Assembly: GCF_001432305.1 (NCBI RefSeq)
Contig: NZ_KQ483358.1
Location: forward strand, 3,002,077-3,066,076
From: Curvibacter sp. PAE-UM
Lineage (GTDB): Bacteria; Pseudomonadota; Gammaproteobacteria; Burkholderiales; Burkholderiaceae_C
DNA length: 64,000 bases
Direction: 5' to 3'
Numbering within the stretch: the first letter of the stretch is position 1; each line of letters begins with the position of its first letter. Below the pieces are notes generated by a model. It saw only the letters and a list, made by a program, of their open reading frames with translations, was not told where the DNA came from and did no database searches. Shown here piece after piece: positions 57,435 through 64,000 of this stretch. The translations under genes were made by a program, and so were the position numbers.

Positions 57435-60400
57435 TCAGGCTGCGTCGCCGGAAGCGGCCAGCTTCATCACCTTGAGCGACTCAATCCCCCGGTCGTCCAC
57501 GATCTTCACTGCCACGGTGCGGTTCTCACCAGCCTCGAAGGGCAAGGAGACCGTGCCAGTAAAGTGCTTGAGCAGACTTTCATCCAGCTCGGCGCGGATG
57601 TCCTTCTTCAGCTTCATCCACCCGTCGTCCTTGCCCGCCATGGGGAAGAAGAACTGGTGCGGGAACAAGCTGCGGCCGTCATAGTCCGTGTCCAGCGACC
57701 AAGCGGCAATCTTGCCCTTGCCGCCGGAAACCAGCTCGCCCTTAACCGTGTCGAAGTAATCGAAGCCGTTGACCTCCACCAGCCACTTGCCGTCCTTGGT
57801 CGGGTGCAAGTCCACGTCCGGTTGACCCATGAGCCAGAAACTCTGGTTGCTGGAGCGGGCCTTCTTCAGGTCTTCCGTCAGCAGGTCAGTGTTCATCTGC
57901 GCCTTGAGGGCGGTGATGCCCTTGACGGCGTCAATATCCTTGGCCGCCTCAGGATCAAAGGTGAAGGCGCAGAAAACGATCATCTTGGGCCGGGGGAACA
58001 GCTCTTCTGCTTCGCGGAACGCGTGCTCCACCTGCCGCTGCTCTAGTGCTCCGTGCTCAGGGCCAAAGCTCACCACCACGCGTTCTCCGCTATCCAAGTG
58101 CCCGCTCGCATGTAGGCAGACCGCTCCTGGCAGCACCTCCAATTCGGAAAACTTAAGCTGCTGGCCTCCCTTGCCCCTGATGCCAGTCTTCAGCAGTTCG
58201 TCGCGCCAAGTGTGCTGACGGCTGGTAGCACCGCTGCGGGCCACAGCAGCATCGGCCTCCATCTGCGTGCCCTGAGCGTTTTGATCGTCAAGCGAGAGCA
58301 CCGTTGGGAAGGGCACGGCCTCCACGGTAAACGGGCCAGTGATGCGCAGCTTGTTCTTGCTAATCTCGGGCTTGTCGTACAGAGTCTCGTTGTCGGCATT
58401 GTTTGCGATGCTGCGGTCAATCTCAACTTGCATCCTCTGGCGAACCGTGAAGAATTCGTCATAGGTCTTACGCGCCGAGGCAGGCCAAGACTCGGGGAAA
58501 TCGAACGGGACTTCCCACTCAGACAGCACCACGCTTTTCTTGCCAACTGACAACTCCTGTCCCTTGCGCGCTCCATCTAAAACTGTGAACGCTTTGCTCG
58601 GAGGTTCTTTCATCAAGGCCGTATTCAGAGCGACGAGAGCAGACTCGATGGCCGGATGCATGCGATCGTAGATGGTGTCGATCTCTGAGTTATTAGCAAT
58701 CGACTTGAGAGTCACATGCGGCACAGTTTTGTAGATGAAACCACCTTTCAAGCCTTCGTGGGGATAGCGAAGCTCAAAGTAATCGAAACTTGCTGTCATC
58801 AAACGCTGTTTCGCCAAAGTGATGGCTACGCGAGATGTGTCGCAGGTGATCCAGCGACGCCCCCACTTTTCTGCAACAAATGCGGTAGTTCCACTGCCGC
58901 ATGTTGGGTCAAGTACAAGATCGCCTGGGTCTGTTGTCATCAACATGCACCTCTCGACAACCTTTGGAAGAGTCTCAACAACATACTTCTTATCCAGCCC
59001 TGAGCCAGAAGTCGTGGTGTCAGTCCAAAGCGAGTTGTATGAGGCGGCCAGAAAGTCACTCAGTCGGCGGACGTATCCAAGGCTATCCTGAGCGGCCTGC
59101 AATCTTGAAGCCCTCGAAAGTCGCCGCATGCCGTCTTCATTTGTTTTCCAGCGAACTTTTTCAGAAGGACGTATGACCTTTCCAGAAATCTCCACCGGAA
59201 ACCAGCTAGCAGCACCTTCGCCTTTTTCTCTACCTGAGGACTGAGAGGTAATGTTGTCGAAACGGATTACCTCCGCTCCATTGGGCAGCCCATCAGGGTC
59301 TCCGCTGAACCGCGTGATCTGCCCGTTAGGATGCCAAACTTTGTCATACGCTTGAAACGCATCGCCACCAAGTTTCTTTTCGTAAAAAGGCTCGTGAAAC
59401 TTCATCTTTGAGAGGTCTTTGGCGTACCAGACCAAGTAATCCACAACCTGCCCTAGGTAGTCGGCTGTACTGCTCGTGGTCTTTTGAAAGCAAATTACGT
59501 TTGCAAGATTCTCTCTACCAAAAATCTCATCCATTACGCCGCGCACAAGGTCAACGTTCTCACCACCAATTTGTACAAACACGCTCCCTGACTCAGATAG
59601 CAGCGAATGAGAAAGCTGCAAGCGATCTCGGAGGTAAGTGAGATACGAATGAATACCTAGTTCCCACGTATCGCGGAATGCTTTGATCATCTCCGGCTCT
59701 TGGGTCAGGTCAGCATCCGAACGATCCTTCACATCTCGCTTGTTCGTGAACGGCTGGAAGTTACTGCCGTACTTGATGCCATAGGGTGGGTCGATGTAGA
59801 TCATCTGCACCTGCCCAGCCATGCCCTCCTTTTTCAGCAGGCTGTTCATCACCAGCAGACTGTCACCCGCCACCAGGCGGTTGGCCCAGCCCCGGTCGTG
59901 CTTGTAGAAGTCCAGCGCAGTGCGCAGGGGGACGCTCTCGAACGGAGCATCAAACAGGCTGGGTTGGATGCCTGCGGAGGAAGCCTTCTCGCCCTTTTTT
60001 CCCTGGCGCTTGCTGACGGCGGAGAGGATGCTCATGGCGTCGATGCGCTCATGCACGTGCAGGCTGACAGTGTCCACCTCGAAGGTAGTGCGCTCGGCCT
60101 TGCCGGTCCATTGCAGGTAAGGGCTGCTCATGCGGCGCAGCTCTTCCAGGGCGTGACGCATGGCAACGGGGTCGTCTCCAGCCAGGGCGTTCTCGATCAG
60201 CTTCTCGGCCTGCGCGCGGGCAGAGTCGAACTGCAAGGCCGGGTCCAGGTGCGGGTCGTAGGACCAAGCGGTCTTGGGTTGCTCCGGGTCGCTGGCCTCG
60301 TTGACTAGGCCAACCTCCGGGTTGTTCTTGCGCCTTGCGTCATGGCGGTAGCTGAGTACCTGCGGTTCCCCCGGCACGGCCGGGCCGCTGGTCTTGGCCT

Positions 60401-60725
60401 GGCGCGGCTTCGCTGCGGCTTTCTTGGCAGCTTCGCCGAGCAGCATGTCGGGCGCGACGGACTCAGCCTTGAGTTCAAACTCCGGCGTCTGGCTGGCCGC
60501 GCGGGCGGTCGATCCACCACGGCCTTTGCCTTTAATGGCCTGACCGGCTTCGACCAGAGCTTCGCGGGCTGCGGAGAAGTCATCCTCCGAGACGGTCTTC
60601 TCCCCCCGCTTCCGGGCTGCTGCCTGAAATTCGGTCCAGAGAGCCTGGTTGCCAACGGCGGAATGATCGGTGGGGAGTAGTTGCAGAAGGATGGTCTGCA
60701 AACGCTGCTGTCGATTTGTCGCCAC
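57435..60725 (-). CDS. mod: Type III DNA methyltransferase, Mod subunit
   Basis: 1,096 residues, longer than common Mod proteins (about 600-700). Order of motifs is beta class: DPPYGIKYGSNFQPF (motif IV, about 310), then DLVLDPTCGSGTTAFVAEKWGRRW (motif I, about 605). The last 350 residues are an extra domain and contain a second IVFCAFTFDPEAAKDIDAVKG-type segment of unknown role. It starts at GTG with AGGAGG six bases upstream. Together with res it modifies and restricts foreign DNA. The target-recognition region between the motifs cannot be read for specificity. Confidence 0.92.
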   Translation of the reverse strand: MATNRQQRLQTILLQLLPTDHSAVGNQALWTEFQAAARKRGEKTVSEDDFSAAREALVEAGQAIKGKGRGGSTARAASQTPEFELKAESVAPDMLLGEAAKKAAAKPRQAKTSGPAVPGEPQVLSYRHDARRKNNPEVGLVNEASDPEQPKTAWSYDPHLDPALQFDSARAQAEKLIENALAGDDPVAMRHALEELRRMSSPYLQWTGKAERTTFEVDTVSLHVHERIDAMSILSAVSKRQGKKGEKASSAGIQPSLFDAPFESVPLRTALDFYKHDRGWANRLVAGDSLLVMNSLLKKEGMAGQVQMIYIDPPYGIKYGSNFQPFTNKRDVKDRSDADLTQEPEMIKAFRDTWELGIHSYLTYLRDRLQLSHSLLSESGSVFVQIGGENVDLVRGVMDEIFGRENLANVICFQKTTSSTADYLGQVVDYLVWYAKDLSKMKFHEPFYEKKLGGDAFQAYDKVWHPNGQITRFSGDPDGLPNGAEVIRFDNITSQSSGREKGEGAASWFPVEISGKVIRPSEKVRWKTNEDGMRRLSRASRLQAAQDSLGYVRRLSDFLAASYNSLWTDTTTSGSGLDKKYVVETLPKVVERCMLMTTDPGDLVLDPTCGSGTTAFVAEKWGRRWITCDTSRVAITLAKQRLMTASFDYFELRYPHEGLKGGFIYKTVPHVTLKSIANNSEIDTIYDRMHPAIESALVALNTALMKEPPSKAFTVLDGARKGQELSVGKKSVVLSEWEVPFDFPESWPASARKTYDEFFTVRQRMQVEIDRSIANNADNETLYDKPEISKNKLRITGPFTVEAVPFPTVLSLDDQNAQGTQMEADAAVARSGATSRQHTWRDELLKTGIRGKGGQQLKFSELEVLPGAVCLHASGHLDSGERVVVSFGPEHGALEQRQVEHAFREAEELFPRPKMIVFCAFTFDPEAAKDIDAVKGITALKAQMNTDLLTEDLKKARSSNQSFWLMGQPDVDLHPTKDGKWLVEVNGFDYFDTVKGELVSGGKGKIAAWSLDTDYDGRSLFPHQFFFPMAGKDDGWMKLKKDIRAELDESLLKHFTGTVSLPFEAGENRTVAVKIVDDRGIESLKVMKLAASGDAA

Positions 60726-60853
60726 TGGCGCCTCCTTGTTCGTGTTCTACCCATGAGATTACACGAACTTGAACGCCTCTCTTGAAGCCATGATCGCACT
60801 GACCTTCGTTGGCATTGGCAGCTCGATGCTACCCATCAGATGGAGTTTGGATT

Positions 60854-60900
60854 AGGGAAGCTTCCCTGAAGCGATTTCGGGAATCATGTGGCCGCATGAT
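60854..60900. promoter_or_regulatory. Two palindromes between mod and the divergent pair
   Basis: AGGGAAGCTTCCCT (60854-60867) is a perfect 14-base palindrome. ATCATG-6-CATGAT (60883-60900) follows. They sit in the 297-base divergent gap and may be shared operators. Confidence 0.5.
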
Positions 60901-61022
60901 GAAACACAAGTTTTGGTTTACAGCGGCGGGCCGAGCCCCTATCATTTATTGAAGTAGTGGACGCATGCCTAGCATTGATGCAGTTAGGCGCGCCTTATAA
61001 AAATCGGGGAGTATAAAAGTTG

Positions 61023-61979
61023 ATGAAAAAAACCGAACGAGTCGTCTTGTATTACGACTTGAAAATCACAGCCAGTTCACGAACGTTTGATGGGCCTGCG
61101 CCGATTTCTGTGAAGAAAGCCATCTCACTGATGGAACTGGTTCCCAAGGAGCATCGTGCAATGCGAAGGGCTCGCGGGTCTCAGACGATTTACATTTCGG
61201 ACTGGCAACGCCATGGAAACACGGTCAAGATTCTTATCAACAAATCAGATAAGTCCTTGGCAGATCCCGTGTTCTCGGTTCCAACCAAAAGTAGCCGCCG
61301 CGTTGCCAGAAAGAGATCTGATGAAGGGCAAGATTTCTCCAGCCACGTGGTTATCAAATTCCCTCAGGACACTGCCAGTCCCGCGTTGATGCTTGTAGAG
61401 CAGTGTCCAGGGTTGAATGCCATCGTTATTGCGGACCTATTCCGACGGGTTCTTCGATTGGCGAAGGATATTTCCCCGAAAGATTTCCAGCAAATTCATC
61501 CTGACGGAAGTCTCGACTCAGATGGTTTGCCTCTGAAGTATTCCGTTTTTTATGGAGCCGAGTTGGATGGACACCTATCTCCGACTTTTGTTGAAGATCT
61601 CAATCGCGGTGAAATGAGGACAGTGGAGCTGATAACAAACAAAAAAACACGTAACGATTTCGACACCACCGGCTATCTTGTAGAAGATAAAGCCAGCATC
61701 GTATTGAAGGTTAGTCCCACCGCTCTTCGACCAGCTGACGTTGCAACGCATGTGTTGAACTTTGTCAAAGGAAAGAGTAAAGACTTCAGTCTGGCCAAAA
61801 TTCGGTTCAAAGAACCGGATAGCTCGAATGAGCGAACTGTAACTATTGACCCTGATGTTGGTGTCGCCGAGAACTACGTTAAGCGGGACTTGCTGACAAA
61901 CTTTGAGCAGCTCCTAGAGTCGTCTTATGCATCTCTTCATGATGAAATCATCAAGAAGATGCTTTACTTGGCTCGCTAG
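61023..61979 (+). CDS. Unknown soluble protein, first gene of a two-gene unit
   Basis: 318 residues, no signal or membrane helix. The N-terminus (KTERVVLYYDLKITASSRTF) is beta; a conserved-looking line is SQTIYISDWQRHGNTVKILINKSDKSLADPVF. The C-terminus is helical (NFEQLLESSYASLHDEIIKKML). GGGGAG lies 11 bases upstream; an in-frame TTG three bases earlier is an alternative start. AT-rich. It ends four bases before the membrane-protein gene. Layout next to a restriction system suggests phage defence; by size it resembles, but in order and motifs does not match, the soluble plus four-helix pair of Kiwa. I do not recognise the family. Confidence 0.7.
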   Translation: MKKTERVVLYYDLKITASSRTFDGPAPISVKKAISLMELVPKEHRAMRRARGSQTIYISDWQRHGNTVKILINKSDKSLADPVFSVPTKSSRRVARKRSDEGQDFSSHVVIKFPQDTASPALMLVEQCPGLNAIVIADLFRRVLRLAKDISPKDFQQIHPDGSLDSDGLPLKYSVFYGAELDGHLSPTFVEDLNRGEMRTVELITNKKTRNDFDTTGYLVEDKASIVLKVSPTALRPADVATHVLNFVKGKSKDFSLAKIRFKEPDSSNERTVTIDPDVGVAENYVKRDLLTNFEQLLESSYASLHDEIIKKMLYLAR

Positions 61980-61983
61980 CAAT

Positions 61984-62559
61984 ATGCTGCAGCACTTACT
62001 CAGGCCATTCGCCTACCTAAGGATCGAGCATCACGCAAAGTGGCAAGTGGACTGGCTCATTCCGCTTTTAGTTGCGACAATTTCGACGGGCGCTATCGCT
62101 TGGATGAATCACCATGGGACCGTGCCAATTCTGGGTGACAGTGGAATCGTGGCGAAAATTCTTGGCTTTGTACAAAATTTGCCAGGCTTTTACATCGCGG
62201 CCTTGGCAGCAATTGCCACGTTTAACCGAACTGACATTGACCGGCATATGCCTGAGCCTACGCCTAGCATTGACGTCGTTATTCAAGGGAAAACGATACT
62301 GATCAAGCTGACGCGAAGACGTTTTTTGTGCACGATGTTCGCATTCTTGACGGCGGAGAGCATCTTGCTAACCGTGATTGCGATACTTGGTCTTGTCACA
62401 GCTGAAGCCGCGAAAAGTCTTATCCCCTACGAATTTCACTCGCATGCCAAATATGCTTTTCTCTTCGCGTACTTGACGATCTTCTGGCAAATGATTGCCG
62501 CGAGCTTCTGGGGTCTCTACTACTTAGGCGAGAAGCTGCATCAGCCAGACCAGCGCTAG
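61984..62559 (+). CDS. Four-helix membrane protein, second gene of the unit
   Basis: 191 residues. Four hydrophobic segments: WLIPLLVATISTGAIAW (about 22-38), KILGFVQNLPGFYIAALAAIATF, MFAFLTAESILLTVIAILGLV, and AYLTIFWQMIAASFWGLYYL. Between segments 2 and 3 is a cytoplasmic loop with DIDRHMPEPTPSIDVVIQGKTILIKLTRRR. The start chosen (MLQHLLRPF) is four bases after the preceding stop; an upstream ATG would overlap it. No known family. A role as membrane effector of a defence pair is inference. Confidence 0.72.
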   Translation: MLQHLLRPFAYLRIEHHAKWQVDWLIPLLVATISTGAIAWMNHHGTVPILGDSGIVAKILGFVQNLPGFYIAALAAIATFNRTDIDRHMPEPTPSIDVVIQGKTILIKLTRRRFLCTMFAFLTAESILLTVIAILGLVTAEAAKSLIPYEFHSHAKYAFLFAYLTIFWQMIAASFWGLYYLGEKLHQPDQR

Positions 62560-62560
62560 A

Positions 62561-63022
62561 TTGAAACCACCTTCACATCTGGCTCAAGAATATTTGAACG
62601 CCAAGACTCGTATCGGGCCGGCTCTGCAGCAGGCGTACCTGGAGACCGACTACCAGGTGCACGACCACCGCCCCTTCGTTCTGAAGATTGGCGTAGCCAG
62701 CCCCCAGCTGGCCCAGTTGTACCGCCAACATGGCAGCACCTGCGCCACTTTTCTCACCGCCTGCAACCCCCACAGCGAGGCCGTGGACGATGTCGAAAAT
62801 CTTGCGTTTCAGCACAAACTCGCACGCGAACTAACCAGGCTAGGCCTGACCTTCATCCCGGGCATCGGCCAGGACAGCCAGGGCCAGTGCCCGGGCGAAC
62901 CCAGCTACCTGATCCTGGGGCGGGCGCTGGATGAGGCCAAGGTGATGGGCACGCAGTACCGGCAGAACGCGTTAGTGTGGTGCGGAGAGGATGCCGTGCC
63001 CCACTTGATACTGCTGCGTTGA
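62561..63022 (+). CDS. DUF3293 protein
   Basis: 153 residues. The core pattern FLTACNPHSEAVDDVENLAFQHKLARELTRLG, then PGIGQDSQGQCPGEPSYLILGR, fits DUF3293. It starts at TTG one base after the membrane gene stop, with no good ribosome-binding site, so the N-terminus may be trimmed by the junction with AT-rich DNA. GC content is high again. Function unknown. Confidence 0.75.
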   Translation: MKPPSHLAQEYLNAKTRIGPALQQAYLETDYQVHDHRPFVLKIGVASPQLAQLYRQHGSTCATFLTACNPHSEAVDDVENLAFQHKLARELTRLGLTFIPGIGQDSQGQCPGEPSYLILGRALDEAKVMGTQYRQNALVWCGEDAVPHLILLR

Positions 63023-63130
63023 TTGACGCGCCGTCGTCGATCAAGACGGCTGAAAACCCCTTCATCCCTGCGTACCCATGCTGCGTACCGCTTGAGCGGT
63101 CGCGCTCAAAAAACGTGGATTATGTGGAAA

Positions 63131-63264
63131 CCAGGTTGGTAACCTGGATACCTGCCTCACGTATAAACACGATGAGGATTGAGCGTGCGGAACGGCAAAG
63201 GCTACACAGGATAGCCTTCGGGTCCATGTGGCATGCAATCCTTCATTCAAAGGCTATAGCCTTT
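63131..63264. promoter_or_regulatory. Inverted-repeat cluster beside the relaxase (possible oriT)
   Basis: Three repeats occur: CCAGGTT-GGT-AACCTGG (63131-63147); AAGGCTA ... TAGCCTT (63198-63218); and AAAGGCTATAGCCTTT (63249-63264), the last inside the 3' coding end of the relaxase gene. Two share the arm AAGGCTA. Inverted repeats near a relaxase gene are typical of transfer origins, though MobV oriT usually precedes the gene. Confidence 0.35.
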
Positions 63265-64000
63265 AATTTAGGACTCCCCAATTCACGCTGTGGCCCCCGA
63301 CCTGTGCTGGTGAATATCTGGACCATCGTACGTGCCCGCTTGCCGATCTGTGTCGGCAGGTCTATTTCTAGCCCCAGGGCTGTCGCATACGGGGCTGGAT
63401 TTGCCTCGACAGAGTCGCGGATGGCCTGCCATGCAGGGCTCCGCGTGCAAGGATCTCTGTCAGCGTTCAACCTAGCCAGCACCGCGTCTGCAGTCGCGCG
63501 GCGCTGAGCCGCCGTCATGCGCTCCTGGCCCCGACTCAATCCGAAGACCTCTGCTACTTCCCCAAAGAAAGACGCCCGAAGCTCCGCCATGGCAGGCGCT
63601 CGCTTTAGCTCACCCCCGGCCATCCGCCCCCCCTTCAGTGGTAGCACCAGTACATGGCAGTGCGGTGCTGACTCGTCACGGTGAATGACTGCGCTCAGGA
63701 GGTTAGCCTCACCGAAGCGCAGGGCTGACCAGTCCCTGCATGCAAGGAAGTAGGGCGCGTCGTCTAGCCGGGTACAGGCCGGCAGACTGAACATCAACTC
63801 GATGGCCTGCACATGGTCACGCCGTAACTTGGTGGCATCCACACCCGCCTGCGCCATGCGCTCACGTGCCAGCACCACGACGCCCTGAGCGTCGGCTGGC
63901 CCAGCAATGACTACGTTCAGGTCAGTCCGGCTCAGGTCGATATGCGACCTGCCGCCACGCTCCTCCTGCTCCTCGCGGAGGTTGTGTCGGGGGGGGGGCC
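63243..64000 (-). CDS. MobV/Pre-type relaxase (5' part outside window)
   Basis: At least 252 residues; the frame runs off the right edge. The relaxase motif HRDESAPHCHVLVLPL (H-x-D-E-x-x-P-H-x-H) is intact. Upstream GGRSHIDLSRTDLNVVIAG matches the N-terminal Mob/Pre block. It nicks plasmid or element DNA for mobilisation. The last bases at the window edge are a run of ten Gs, so the very start is unreliable. It marks the region as an integrated mobilisable element. Confidence 0.85.
   Translation of the reverse strand, partial: PPPRHNLREEQEERGGRSHIDLSRTDLNVVIAGPADAQGVVVLARERMAQAGVDATKLRRDHVQAIELMFSLPACTRLDDAPYFLACRDWSALRFGEANLLSAVIHRDESAPHCHVLVLPLKGGRMAGGELKRAPAMAELRASFFGEVAEVFGLSRGQERMTAAQRRATADAVLARLNADRDPCTRSPAWQAIRDSVEANPAPYATALGLEIDLPTQIGKRARTMVQIFTSTGRGPQRELGSPKLKAIAFE

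Overview
The window is GC-rich bacterial DNA. Gene content and order point to a betaproteobacterium of the order Burkholderiales, most likely Comamonadaceae (relatives of Rhodoferax, Polaromonas, Hydrogenophaga). The pointers are the glnA / ntrB / ntrC block, two Bug/TctC-type solute receptors, the thyA-folA arrangement and the intergenic repeats typical of that family. This placement is inferred from gene families; no ribosomal or tRNA gene is present to confirm it.

Region by region. 1-9,840: a DUF2937 fragment, a FrnE-like DsbA protein, a secreted Q/E/R-repeat protein, a membrane protein beside a duplicated scrap of arfB, the aroQ-trhP-arfB operon, an amidase, a nitroreductase and a TPR/ankyrin-like protein. 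9,838-15,862: aroC with a class II aldolase, a small tautomerase and an MFS carrier, a CBS-domain protein, and metY plus an alpha/beta hydrolase behind a leader that can fold over the metY ribosome-binding site. 15,875-26,541: a CHASE2 cyclase with a 1,264-residue NHL/Fn3/transglutaminase/TPR protein, small membrane proteins, YihY, DUF2069 and an FAD-linked oxidase. 26,542-28,330: an AT-richer pocket with two unknown genes, each bracketed by inverted 7-mers of integron core-site type, the whole flanked by two inverted copies of a roughly 210-base hairpin-bearing repeat. 28,331-34,259: a five-gene catabolic operon (two Bug receptors, quinone oxidoreductase, enoyl-CoA hydratase, CoA-transferase) facing a GntR/FCD regulator, with clear operator half-sites between them. 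34,413-50,779: housekeeping genes: a lipoprotein, thyA-EamA-folA, DUF4337, exonuclease III, Ogt, ntrC-ntrB, glnA with a sigma-54 promoter and paired NtrC-like sites, then a run from a CinA/MoaB-domain protein to a YncE-like protein, RsuA and a DUF2726-like protein.

From about 50,850 to the end the window looks like an accessory island or integrated mobile element. It holds short genes of unknown function, a histone-deacetylase-like enzyme between two tiny genes, an 800-base stretch without a convincing gene but with a strong minus-strand terminator, a complete type III restriction-modification pair, a divergent two-gene unit (soluble protein plus four-helix membrane protein), a DUF3293 protein and a 5'-truncated MobV/Pre-type relaxase. 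The best candidates for something undescribed are the two-gene unit next to the restriction system, the cassette-like pocket at 27-28 kb and the structured metY leader.

No tRNA, rRNA, CRISPR array, complete insertion sequence or integrase was seen. All family calls come from reading motifs by eye; no database search was run.
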